The notes under the pieces are model-generated. The model was not told the DNA's origin. It was given only the letters and a program-made list of their open reading frames with translations, and made no database searches. Below, piece by piece: positions 22,341 to 33,644 of a stretch of DNA of 64,000 nt. Origin of the DNA: Zychaea mexicana (taxonomy: Eukaryota; Mucoromycota; Mucoromycetes; Mucorales; Lichtheimiaceae); assembly GCF_025766255.1 (NCBI RefSeq), contig NW_026516838.1:1-64000 (forward strand), written 5' to 3'. The stretch's first letter is position 1. Every line of letters begins with the position of its first letter. Both the position numbers and the translations under genes were made by a program.

Positions 22341-24803
22341 ATGGACATTATATCGGATGACGCTTTGACTAGCCTACACAAGGACCGCGTGCTTCCATTT
22401 GCTAGTGCAGTCACGGCTGCCGCTTTGACTGCCTATGCCTTTTATCGTCGGTACTATCAGGATTCAATAAACAATGTTCCGCCTGGATTACGAGGAATTC
22501 CATCACCAAGTGCACCGCTTCCTTATGCGGGTACGTTTATGAAAAGTTGGGCAACCCGAGTGACAATACTGCAATGAAGATAGTAGAATCTACCTTTCTG
22601 ATACCCACACGTTTGCAATATGAAAAACCACATATAGGACATTTATTTTTTTTGGGTAGCCAGCCTGTTATCCAGCTCATGCAGTGGCATCAAGAATTAG
22701 GTTTGTTTAAAGAAGTCTCCCTCTTTGTCAGTGTGCATGATGGGGTAAAGAAAGGAGAAATACTAATAGGAGATCCATTGGGGTCACCACCACCTTTAGG
22801 ACCCGTTATTCGGATTCAAATGGGTGTGAAAACATGGCTGATGATAAGCGACCCTCATATTGCTCAAGAGCTTCTTGTTGCCAGCCAAAACTCGACATCA
22901 GGCAGACCGTTTACTCTACTGACGACGAAATACCGTAGCATGAATGGAAGGTAAAATGTTTTGGACATTCTTCTCGCCGATTGAATACCGAGCCGTAAAA
23001 ATTGACAACAATTTTTATCTTCTTAGGGGCTTGGTTTCCTCGGGTCCTACCAAGTCGTGGCGCCAGGTGCGCACTGTGGGTAAGATTTTCAGGAGAAAAA
23101 CCTCAACTCCTCCTATATACAAAAGGGCGTGGCTAAAGCAGAAGAAATAACTTCAAATAGCAAATGCCATTCTTGGACCTAAAAAGCTGAACGATGAACG
23201 ATTTGCGGTGCTGCTGGACGATCAAGTCGACCGTTTAGTCGATGCACTGGCCACTGGAGAGAACATCGATCCAGCTGACGTGCTTTTCCGCACAGCACTC
23301 AACTTTGTCTTGATTACATGCTTTGGCCGCAGCACCAGTAGCACTCCTACTGATAACGATGATGATCAAGTAGAGGAGAATCAAGAAAATAATACAAAGG
23401 AGCAAGAAGAACAAAAGAAAAAAGACGACGCTTTATACGAGGAGCTTTCAGCTGTGCTGAAACGTGGCAATTCGTTCACAGGTATCCGCAACAACTTCAC
23501 AACCTATCTCCCAGCTCTTTCGTTTTTGGACGCAGCCTTCTTTAAAACTGAAGACGCATACAAGGAGTATATTGAGAAAGAGAGAGATCCCCTTTATCGC
23601 AGACTGATTAAGGAGACGTTGCAGAGCGGCGAAGAATGTGTCGTCAAGTCTTTGGCTGATATGAAAGAGATGGGGCAATTGGATGACGATGATATTTTGG
23701 TCACTGCAGGTAATAGCCAATACCTTTATTCTAAGCTTACTGATCACCGCCTATGATACCTGAACGTCCTATTAAATTGAATTATATAGCCGACCTTGTA
23801 ACGGCTGGAACAGAAACCATGGCAGCCACATTGCAATGGGCATTTGCTGTGCTGTCCACACAATGTGAAGCTCAAGAAAAAATTCAAGAAGAGTTGGCTG
23901 ATTTTATCTCAGAGTACCAACGTCTGCCTGACTTCTCAGAGAGAAACGCGTTCCCTTACTTGGTTGCTGTACAAAAGGAATGCATGCGGTTTAGACCCAC
24001 AACGCCTTTTGGGGAGTCTCATGAAGTTGAACAGGATGGTAAAACGTTACTTGGGATGAGGATTCAAAAGAGAGGATGAGCGACTAATAGTTGTCATTAC
24101 TGTTAGTTACTTGGCGAGATCACGTCATCCCTGCTGGCACAACTATTGTCACCAACATGTACTCAATGCATACGAATCTGTCTAGTTACAAGAACCCCGA
24201 AGAATTCATGCCTGAAAGATTTTTGGATCACACAGCTCCTATGGCATCATCCGCAAATGCGAAAGTGGAGCAACGTGATCACTTCAATTTTGGATGGGGA
24301 AGGTAAAAATCGCTTATATCATGTCATGAAATGCATGTTTTTCGTCACTTTTTGACAACAACTTTTCCATTATTAGACGGGTATGCCCTGGAGCCCATTT
24401 GGTATGTTCTTCATAAACACTTATCAAGTTAGATCAAAATTCTAACGGTATAATCTTATTAATGTAGGCTGAAGCTCAAATGTTTAATGTTTTGGTTCGA
24501 GTGTTGGCCAACTGCTCTATCGAACCAGCACGCGACGAGAAGGGAGACCCTGTAATAGTCGATATTGACAACGTTCTCTCTAATGGAAACGTCGTAACAC
24601 CCGGTGAATACCAACTGCGATTTGTACGTCACGATCACGACGAAGATCTGGATGATGACGATGAAGATGCCGAGCAGGAAGAGGCAGGTGATTCTGATGA
24701 GAATACGGATCTGGAAGAAGAAGAGGACGATGATGATAGTGATTCCGACGAGTCGGCTTCAGCGTCTGCTTTAGAAGAGCAAGATTCCGATGAGGATTTA
24801 TAA
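22341..24803 (+). CDS. Cytochrome P450 monooxygenase 2 with acidic C-terminal tail
   Basis: Paralogue of the other two P450s. Nine exons: 22341-22530, 22638-22700, 22770-22950, 23027-23079, 23161-23709, 23790-24038, 24107-24302, 24377-24401, 24468-24803; all phases close, 613 residues. Landmarks: N-terminal anchor (AVTAAALTAYAFYRR), I-helix AGTETMAAT (the usual second Thr replaced by Met), KECMRFR, PERF, and FGWGRRVCPG with Cys about 497. Two departures from its sisters: a ~30-residue N/E/Q/K-rich insert in exon 5 (around NDDDQVEENQENN) and a ~58-residue tail after YQLRFV made almost wholly of Asp, Glu and Ser. The tail is encoded in the last exon with no frame disturbance. The enzyme class is secure; family CYP509-like is tentative. 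Confidence 0.9.
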
Positions 24804-26340
24804 AGGAAGAGCATGGCCTTTCTCTTCACTATTGCTGTTACCACGTCAACAAATTTAAAACGAAACAAAAGATTACATAATATATATAGTACTCTATAAT
24901 AAGAATAAAAGCACCTGTTCACTTGTCGATAGCAAGGCATTTAGATTCTGCCATACATACACCAATTAATAATTGAGTGTCTTATTTTAATTTTGTTAAT
25001 ATAAAAAAATGCTGTAGCGATGGCGCCTTGACTGACAAAGCTAGAGTCATTTGTATACAACATACGATGGATGTACGTATAAAAAACCTATTGTTGCCGT
25101 TCTAATGTTCAGAACTCGTGAGAGTAAGTGAATACTCTTACATAGTGCAGCACATAAATATATAGAAAATAGTATGAAAAGATAGTAAGAAACATCACCG
25201 TGGATTGCTGCAATTTGTTTTCACTTATATGAGCTATTGTACATACTATGTAAGGCGACATGCAGAAAAGTCATACATAGTTGCCAAAGTACATAGTTTG
25301 AATGCAGTGATTTCTTGTTTAACATCAGCAGGCATTATTACCAGCTATCCTCGTCAGAGAGAATGATGCAGTAACGCAATAAGCATTCTCTCTGTATTGC
25401 TTGGGTAAAATTTATAACACGTTATTGTAAGTAGATTACTACTAGATCATATGAGCCTGCTTGCCCGAAAAATCATGGGTTAATTTATGATACTGTATCG
25501 AAAAGGGTCTGGACTTTCTACATGATGTGAGCCCCGTGTTGTCCAGTTCCTCTCTGGGTATAATTAAAAAACTCTTTTATATGAAGGAGACGCTTAAATA
25601 TTGCGTCATGACCGGCTTTGTAACTCGAAATACAGTAATCTAGATTCACGTCATCAAAGTTGCGAAAGCTGTTTAGAATACTACCATAATGCTTGGTGCA
25701 AATGAACTCTGCTTTGTTTTTTATTCGCATTGTAATAGAGAGTTACTCTAAATTCTCAAGAAACTCAATGTAATCGTGTGCGTCGTTGTTTATTTGGTAT
25801 GTCATGAGCCACGGCAGTTGGACGAAGATATGTGATCCTTCGGATAGGTTAGGTGATGTAGTAGAGAATTGACGGATGGAGCAAAAAGCGTTTCATCACA
25901 GTAAATGCTATGCACTTGTTAAAGAAGGCGTGGGAAACAAACAAAGAAGCAGCATACAAATATGACAGAGCGCGTGGACGATTTGGGATAGAATAATAAA
26001 AGCAATTATTATGTGCAGGTAATCGAATGACAAGATACATATTTATTTTGGTTACCCAAGCGGCAAAGCAGGTATCCCTGAACTTTAACCATCTACTAAT
26101 TCTGTTTCTCTTATTGTGAGCTGTATATGGTATATGGTAATATGTGTATAATAAAGGATGTCGCCTGATGAAGATTAAAACGCATAAACAAGGGACAGGG
26201 GGTGAGTTAGAGAGAAGAAACGTGCTTCGACTGGATGGAGACGTGGCGAAAAGGACAGGGCTTTTGAGGCTTCGGAGATACAGGATGAGAATAAGGGAAG
26301 GCTATGTGGCAGTGGTATAAACAGAATATCATTATAGTAA
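24804..26340. other. Intergenic between convergent P450 2 and G-alpha genes
   Basis: 1.5 kb of AT-rich DNA that should hold the 3' UTRs of both genes. Short open frames (25518-25730, 25849-26040, both minus) have no recognisable content. I see nothing else. Confidence 0.6.
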
Positions 26341-27564
26341 TCAGAGTAGGCCAACGTTGCGCAAGTTGGCTTGGAGGATAATGTCGTTCACGGCGGTCAT
26401 GACAAAGCGAATCTGCTCAGTATCTGTGGCACAGGTAAAATGCGTGTAAATCTGCTTCTCGGCCGTGTGGTTGCTGAGCGATTTGAAGCGTTCCATGATG
26501 TATTTACTGGTAGTATCGTAATCGGTGTCGTTGTGTCGATAGTCGGGAAAGTAGTTGGAAAATTTTGAGTGTTGCAACTTCTCCTTGAACAGATCGGTTT
26601 TGTTCAAGAACAGGATAATCGATGTTTTTTCAAACCAGCGTGAGTTGCATATCGAGTCGAACAACGTCAATGCTTCGTCCATACGGTTGACTGATTCGTC
26701 TTCGATGAGTACTTGGTCATACTCGGAAATGGCGACCATGAATATGACGGATGTAACGTTTTCAAAGCAGTGGATCCATTTTTTGCGTTCGGAGCGCTGG
26801 CCACCGACATCAAACATTCGATACGTCAGGTCTCCCAGTCGAAAGTGAGTTTCAGTGATGCCCGTTGATTTGACGCGTGAGCGAAGAACGTCCTGGTCGC
26901 TCGGGACATAATCCGGTTTGCCAATCCGATCCATCGACTCAAAATAGCTGGTTTTTTATTGTTCATATCAGACGATCATTAGCTCTCCTTCGTTCGCGTT
27001 GACGTGCGTAAATGAGGTACTTACTAAGATGCAGAGTCGTTCAGTTGAAACTCGTTGCGACGACGTACGGCTTCTTGAACACCTTGGTCGACCCACAGGG
27101 CCTGGATGGCGGAGACCAGGTCGGCCGGCATGGGCGCCTCATCTATCATTTCCGCTGGCTGTTGTATTACATGATCGGCGGCCTTGTGTGATGCTTCGTT
27201 GCTGAATGCTAAACCTAAACCGTCCATAGCATCCAAAATGACATGCATCGATTGAATTGTATTGCTGTAAATAATTTCGCGATATGCCATACGCTCGTCC
27301 AAGGAGAACCCGCCTTCATGGATAAGCTTCATTTGCTTTAGTAGGGTCGATTTACCCGATTCACCAGCACCTATATTCGCGTGTCATAGTCAAAGGGTGA
27401 GAAACGCATATGCTTTTTATCTGGTTGAGTTTCCTACCGAGTAATAATAGCTTGACTTGGTTCTGCATATTCAGCTTTTCCATTCGAAGATGGTCGTCGA
27501 TTTCGTCGTTGCGCATTCTGGCTCCATGATCGCCTGTACCGTCTACTGAGACGCAGCATCCCAT
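26341..27564 (-). CDS. Heterotrimeric G-protein alpha subunit
   Basis: G-alpha GTPase of a receptor-coupled heterotrimer at the plasma membrane. Three exons: 27564-27438, 27370-27025, 26947-26341; all phases close, 359 residues, standard length. Starts MGCCVSVD: Gly2 is a myristoylation site and Cys3/Cys4 are palmitoylation candidates. G-boxes: P-loop GAGESGKST, switch I RSRVKSTGITET with the catalytic arginine, DVGGQRSERKKW with the catalytic glutamine, FLNKTDLF, and TCATDTEQIRFV. The C-terminus is NLRNVGLL; the fourth-from-last position is Val, not Cys, so it would not be a pertussis-toxin substrate. Most like fungal class I/III alpha subunits, but I cannot place it firmly. Runs convergent to P450 2. 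Confidence 0.96.
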
Positions 27565-28272
27565 GGTTCGTACTGTATTATGATGTATAGCTGCTACAGT
27601 AACAAGGAAAATCGGACATCAAAGGTCAACAACCAACGCTTTGCTCATTTGCTCATTGTGTCCATGGCGACATTTACCCAAGCGAGAGAAAAACAAAAAG
27701 GAAGGGAGAGGAGAAAGAAAAAGAAAGAAAAGGTGATGTGGGGCGGGTGTCAAAATCGACAATACTTTTATTGTGATGTTAACAAGCAGACAAAGCGGTG
27801 CGATGTGCACACAATTACAGGATGCATTAACTTGGTGACACAGCGCCATCTTCTGACTTTCTACCCTGCCTCCTCCTCCTCCTCCTCCCACTATTTTTCT
27901 GCCTTACAGCTTTCCTCTGTAACAGGGCCATATCCTAAGAAATGCCATGAGGGCTACAGTAGTCGATACCATCCAGAAATTGACTCTATCTGACCGTGTA
28001 TATAGCCATACTACAAAATGACGATAACGACCAAGTGACAGAATGTGCCAGAGCAGTCAAAACGATGCTGCCCCAAAGCAAAGACAGAAACAGGAAATGC
28101 CTTTTTTCTTTTCAAACATAAGCTCCTTCGAGCAACCGGTACGTACTATTTGGAAACAGTGGAAGCAGTTCTCTGTAAAAGTTGCTCTCAAGACTCAAAT
28201 GAGGACAAATGATTAATTTATTATTTATAGCAAGGAAGAGTGTATAGAGGCTGGGGTTCTCTGTTACTTTTT
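27565..28272. other. Intergenic, 0.7 kb
   Basis: Upstream of the G-alpha gene and downstream of the MFS gene, both minus strand. It holds a (CTC)n run near 27870-27888 and a purine-rich stretch at 27690-27735. Likely G-alpha promoter; no gene seen. Confidence 0.6.
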
Positions 28273-30039
28273 TTAGGTCTCAAAACGGGGAAGTCGTCCA
28301 ATACAAAAGATCACAGCGCTCAGCACACAGAGCAATGCTGCACTGCGGAACATCCAGATGGTGCCTAGATAGGCATCAATGTAGCCGCCAATCAGTGCGC
28401 CCAGACCCATGCCGAGCCCCTGGTTCAATCCACCAAGCAAACCCTGAGCGACAGCGCGTTGCTCGGGTGGGAACAAACTGTCCATCTCGCTGACAGCTGT
28501 AGCCCAAAACACGGCAAAACCGATCCCGTGCATCGTTTGTAATAGCAAGCCTGCGCAGTGACTGAAAACAGAGTCTGGTACGAGTAAAGTGTATGCGATA
28601 CATCGAATGATGGTGACAACATGGGCGCCGATAATCAAATTGGTCACGCCCCAGAGTTCAGTCATCTATCAATCAAGTGCAAAAAAAATCAATATTAAGA
28701 AAGAAGGTTCAGTAGCTGTCCGGTCTCCTTCAAACACACAAAAACAATAACATCTTTTTTTCTTCTTACCTGCTTAGCAAAGCAGAAACATAGCAGTTCG
28801 GTAATAGCTCCGATCGGGCCGGTCCATCCCATCCACGACGCAGGCATATGTAGACTTTGGTTGAAGAAGATAAAGAGGAAATTGATGCAGATAGACAGGA
28901 CAAGACCAAAAAGCAGAGTTGTGGCGAGGAACGTCATCACACGAACTGATTTGAACATTGAACCAGAAGGTGCTTGAATAGACGCTGATTCCTCCAAGAT
29001 GCCGGTCATGGCATGCTCGACGGACATTACCCGGGAGACAGCGAGACCCAAGTTGAGACCCGATATTGAGTCGATCGCATCGTTGGCTTCTTCACGCAAG
29101 GTTCTGGCCATGGATGTCGTCGTTGTGAGCTTGAGCAGACGCTGATTGTAGTGTGGTGCAGTGAGGTAGCTTGCTTCGTCTTCGTCATCGTCAGTATCTA
29201 CATCGTGCTGCGAAAGCTCCTTGCGGAGGTCAACATAATAGGTAGTGTCCGTATTGGGTGGTACCAGTCTGCTTGTTTCCTCTTCATCTCTAGGTGGTAG
29301 TACAGGGCCCCCAGTGGGTGCCTGCACATTAACAAATGCAGAACAGACCATGAAGCAGACCGTCGATCCAGCAAACACCCAGAACAGACTGTCCAGGTTG
29401 TTTGTAGCAGAGATGAGCATGCCTACAGCCAGGATGGTCAATCCAGTCGAAATAGAGCCCCATAATCGCTGTTCGCCTATGGGATTTGGATACGATGTAT
29501 TTAAGCTTTTTGTGAATTTCCCACTTGTTCATGCAGATATGCAGATGTGAAAAAGGCGAGAAGCACTTACCATATAGGATTTTGTTGGGCCCGAGAATCT
29601 TCATGACAGCACTGTCCACCATGGATGTGTTGGGGAGGGAAAAGAAGGCAAATGCTATTGCAAATGCACAAATGAGAAGCATAACGTTCCCATTGTTGCC
29701 GTTGCCGTCGCTGCTGGTAGAGATACTGCGCAAGGTGGTTTCCTCCTGCTGGCTATTGTTTTGTACATAGTGGCCGACTCCCATGATCCCCATGACTGCG
29801 ATTCCACCGACAAAGCTGGTGAGTGCCATGGTGATACCATGTAGCTTAGGCCGCTTATCGGCCAAGTAGGTCCAGATGGGACATGCGATAGACTGGATAC
29901 AGGGTGCAATGGCAATGACGAAGCCTATTTGATCCGAGGAAAACTTGATGACATCGTGATAGTACAGTGGCAAATAGGACTGTGCGGCAGATAAGAGGGC
30001 AAAGACGGTAATGTATAATAATTTACAGAGGACATACAT
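28273..30039 (-). CDS. MFS transporter (MFS_1-like group)
   Basis: Twelve-helix major facilitator of the MFS_1-like/MFSD6-type group, distinct from the DAL5 permeases in this window. Three exons: 30039-29571, 29476-28770, 28665-28273; all phases close, 522 residues. Helix pairs run from YVLCKLLYITVFALLSAAQ; the IAPCIQSIACPIWTYLADKRPK block carries the loop 2-3 signature; a long hydrophilic loop (about residues 215-320, with an acidic DTDDDEDEA) sits between halves; the second half ends HGIGFAVFWATAVSEMDSLFPPEQRA, QGLLGGLNQGLGMGLGALIGG. The substrate is unknown. A glycine/asparagine-rich extracellular loop (around SDGNGNNGN) lies between helices 3 and 4. Confidence 0.88.
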
Positions 30040-30641
30040 CTTGTAGTGTGGTTATTTGGATTGTACCCGGGAGGAAAGAGTAGAGGGAGTACGGAGATGG
30101 ATATCAATGTCGGATCGAGGTGGAAGAGAAAGTAGGAAGCAAAAAAAAACCCTGGGTTTATATACAATCCATCAAAAGAAAGCATAGTTTCACGATATGC
30201 AGGTTTGGGCGATTGACAAAAAAGCTGACATTGCCCGGAAAGGGAAACGCGGGTATCTTCTCCTCTCCCTGCTCTCTCCCTCGTTCGTTTCATGCGATGC
30301 GACCCAGGTTTCGTTCTCTTATCGATTTCTTCTCTTTTACCTGACACGTTCCACCCTTGTATGCTCACGGATCATGTTTGCGGGGTAGACGACAAACAAC
30401 GCTCCAAACCGGGCCTTACATAAGGATTTTCCGTTGCCAATATATCCAAACTGGTAAAAATATATCCTTCACACATCCAGCCCGCTCAAATCACTCCGCC
30501 TTCATACACACGCAGCATGTACTCATGCAAAAATATAATAAAAAACCATGCTCTTTTTTTCTTTCTTTCTCTGTTGCTCCAAAACATCAAAGGCAAATAC
30601 GTCAGGTTGACATTTTGAAACTTTACTTTTTACTAACTTTT
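30040..30641. other. Intergenic, 0.6 kb
   Basis: Promoter side of the MFS gene and 3' side of the aminotransferase gene, both minus. CT-rich tracts near 30250-30360. No gene seen. Confidence 0.6.
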
Positions 30642-32282
30642 TTAGGCCTTCTGATAGCCAAGCTCAGTAAGAGAGCTGGTAAGTGCATCTACGACCTTTT
30701 GGATATGCTTGCGATCATCCTCCATCACCGAAATACCCATGTGTCTATTTACAGTCCATTGCTCTTTAGTAAGTGACACCTCATAGTGTGCATGTCTTTG
30801 AGAACTTACCCAATTCTGAAGTATTCGCTTGCGTGCTTAACATGCAGACCACCAGCGATCTGCACGCCCTTGGCGGCCAAAGCAGGCACTAACTGAGGGA
30901 CGCTGACGCCGGCGGGGAGCCAGACGGCAGTCATGCCGTTGGCAGAGCACTCTTCACATTGTGCTACTTGCTTCAAACCCAGATCCTTGATGGTCTTGCG
31001 GAAGTTGGAAGCAACCTGCTGGTGTTTAGCGAAACGCGTTTCCATGGGTTGGCTGGTGATCTGTTTGAGGGATGTGTGTAACGCATAGATCAACTGCACA
31101 GCGGGAGTGGCAAAGTAGCCGGGCTTGCGTGCCTCATACGCGTTCATGACTAAACAGAATTGGGTAATAGTAGTGATAAACCTTCGAATTAGCATGCATG
31201 GATTCCCGTGCTCAACCTCCCCCCCCCTCTCTCTCTCTCTTCCCTCCTGAACACTTTCATCCTTTTTTGTAGCACCAAACTTACTGGGCAGCCACTTGTT
31301 CCAGTTGGAGTAGTATGAAGGAATGGCGCTCTTGCGGGTTTTGAAGACTTCAATGGCCTGGGGGCTAGCAACGACGATAGAAAGACCGGGAGGGACACCA
31401 AGACCCTTCTGCGAGCCAGTGATGACGATATCCAAGTTCCATTCATCGAAACGGATTTCTTCCGAGCCGACCGAGCAAACACCATCAACCGCAACCAAGG
31501 TCTCGGGCGAAGCTGCCTTGACAATTTCAGCCACGCTCTTGATGTCCGCCAAGACGCCAGTGCTAGTGCGAAATAATTTTAGTGGCCCCGCTCTGTCTGC
31601 GTACCTAAACCCTATTTGGCAATCTGCTTACGAGGTGTCAACGTGCGTCACGGTCACCATCTTGTACTTCTTTGTAGAAACGGCCTGCTTGATCGTTTCG
31701 TTGGAGGGGCGGCTACCGACTTCGGCGCGCAAGTGGGTGATCTTGGCGCCATATGTCTCCAAGCTATGGAACAAGGCATGGTATCGTCAATAACGAAAGC
31801 AGAGCAAAGCAAGTCAGGCCCTATTTGATCCTTTCTTACCATTCAGCAAAGTGATCACCAAAGTAGCCAGTGTTCACAACCAAAACTTCATCGCCAGCCT
31901 CAATCAAGTTGACCATCATGTCCCAGCCAAGAGTGCCAGAGCCAGAGACGACGAAGGGCTGGGCCTTTTCCGACAACACGACCTTGCGGACCATTTCGAT
32001 GGTTTCGCCAAAGACGGGAACGAAGAGAGGGTCGACGTGCGAGGTGGCAGGCGTAGCCATCGATGCCAAGACATCTTCATGGAACTCGATGGGACCTACA
32101 CCCCAGAAGTTTGAACGCGCGTTCGTTGTTTTTACCAACCATTAGTAATTTACTCCTTTTTGCCTTTCCCGCCCCCCTCCCAGCACTGGTCCAAAGACAC
32201 ACGGGCTCCTTCCAGCTAAGCACAGGTCGTATGTTAATATACACTTACCAGGAATCATGCAGAGTTTACGTTGTGCGGCCAT
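30642..32282 (-). CDS. AGX1: Alanine-glyoxylate / serine-pyruvate aminotransferase
   Basis: PLP-dependent class V aminotransferase that makes glycine from glyoxylate and alanine. Six exons: 32282-32249, 32095-31840, 31763-31632, 31562-31285, 31149-30810, 30744-30642; all phases close, 380 residues, close to yeast Agx1 and human AGXT. Visible family blocks: MIPGPIEFHEDV, VSGSGTLGWDMM, THVDTSTGVLADI, AVDGVCSVGSEEI, and GSQKGLGVPPGL with the PLP lysine in SQKGLG, then YFRIGHMGIS near the end. The protein ends YQKA, so there is no peroxisomal PTS1 tripeptide, and the N-terminus MAAQRKLCMIPGP is too short for a presequence; cytosolic location is inferred. C-rich codon choice suggests solid expression. 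Confidence 0.93.
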
Positions 32283-32549
32283 GTTGAAAGAGTGGTATAG
32301 AGTGAAAAGTAGTACAGGTACGAGAAGTAATCGAAAGAGATACGCCATTTTATCCCACTTTAATCTCCCCCCCGCAGAAATAGCAAAGACTATTCATGTG
32401 ACGCTTACGATGCAGCTAGCCAATCAGACGTGATGCCGGTGCAGCGCTTAACCATTTGTCCGATACGTTATAATTTTTGCTTTTCCGCACTGAATATACC
32501 CCCCCTTTTTCCCTTGCTCTCCCAACAAACTCGCTAAACTATAATACAT

Positions 32550-33644
32550 TTACGGCCCCGTCCTTTTTATTACTACAGAGTTTACCGGCCTTCCGTCCTC
32601 TATCTGTTCGATAACGTCCACTACTATTTCAATGTTAGCCATCGATCCGTATAGTGCCGCCAATTCTCCCAGTTGGAGCCGATGGTCTTTGCGGGGTTGT
32701 TCATACTCGTGCACGCCGTCCTCCACGAAATGAGAAATAACCAGGTATCCGCCGACTGCAAGGAGCTGTGGTAGCTGCGGCAAGAGCGAGCGCACCAGAA
32801 ACCGGATCGTGAGAATCAGGTCGAACTGCGAACACCCCAATTTATCCTGAAAGAATGTATCTGTAGATACCCCCGGGGAGAATCTTCTACTTTTATCGTC
32901 AATATCGCCGTTTGTAATAGCAATGGTATTGTTGATAGTGGTGGTAGTGCCAGAAGTAGGGGAGGTACCAGCAGTAGCAGTGGTATTATTCTTAGCAGTG
33001 ACAGCTGGACTATCTTCATCAAATGTTTTCCATTTCCCTTCCGAAGTGATCTTGGCTTGTAGGCACTCCACTAAACGATCGTGAACGCCCATGTTTTTCG
33101 TCAACTGATGTGTTCGCTCCACAGCTCCCTTGAGCGAGTCCAACGCATAGACGTTCCATAGCGGCTGGCGCGACAACAACCATGCAACATCACGACCCGA
33201 TCCACACCCAATATCCAAACATCGATGCTGCTGTGTTTGTTTTTCGATCCAATTGATATGTTGCATCAAGAACGGACAAGGTCTGAACAGGAGCCAAGGT
33301 TTGGGAGTAGTGGGCTGTGAGTACTGCTCTACGGCTGTCCAGAACGTGTCGTCGTCTTCGCGAAAAACGTAAGGACATTGCCATCCACGTTCGATTAGCC
33401 ACTGACTGCACGTGTCGGGTTTTTGATCGCTTGGCTCAATGACGGCGAACGGAACGTTTTTTGGTGGCAATTCGGCGCATCGTAAGGAGAGTTGCTGCCA
33501 AGGAATGTTTGTTGAAGGGGCGACATGACGGATCTGGTATGCTTGGGGAGATCGCAGATCAAGGCAGAGTTGACTGCCAATGGCAGATCGTTTCCACCGT
33601 GACAGAAGTTGGGTTGTCATAAATGATTTATTGACAAGCAGCAC
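32550..33644 (-). CDS. Rhodanese-like / SAM-dependent methyltransferase fusion
   Basis: Single-exon protein of 364 residues (or 356 from the second Met, at 33620). The N-terminal ~115 residues look like a rhodanese domain (LDLRSPQAYQIRHVAPSTNIPW is cut here to its core: LRSPQAYQIRHVAPSTNIP), but the active-site loop cysteine is not evident. A class I methyltransferase follows: motif I CLDIGCGSGRDVAWLL (about 142-157), acidic strand VYALD, and a late strand GGYLVISHF. A Thr/Asn/Ala-rich insert (around TTATAGTSPTSGTTTT) interrupts the methyltransferase after VECLQAKI. Similar rhodanese-methyltransferase fusions exist in other fungi and are sometimes annotated tellurite-resistance/TehB-like. Substrate unknown. 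Confidence 0.8.
   Translation of the reverse strand: MLLVNKSFMTTQLLSRWKRSAIGSQLCLDLRSPQAYQIRHVAPSTNIPWQQLSLRCAELPPKNVPFAVIEPSDQKPDTCSQWLIERGWQCPYVFREDDDTFWTAVEQYSQPTTPKPWLLFRPCPFLMQHINWIEKQTQQHRCLDIGCGSGRDVAWLLSRQPLWNVYALDSLKGAVERTHQLTKNMGVHDRLVECLQAKITSEGKWKTFDEDSPAVTAKNNTTATAGTSPTSGTTTTINNTIAITNGDIDDKSRRFSPGVSTDTFFQDKLGCSQFDLILTIRFLVRSLLPQLPQLLAVGGYLVISHFVEDGVHEYEQPRKDHRLQLGELAALYGSMANIEIVVDVIEQIEDGRPVNSVVIKRTGP

Noticed and set aside
24635..24940. Minus frame rich in Ser opposite the P450 2 tail
   Set aside because: Antisense of the Asp/Glu codons; no family.
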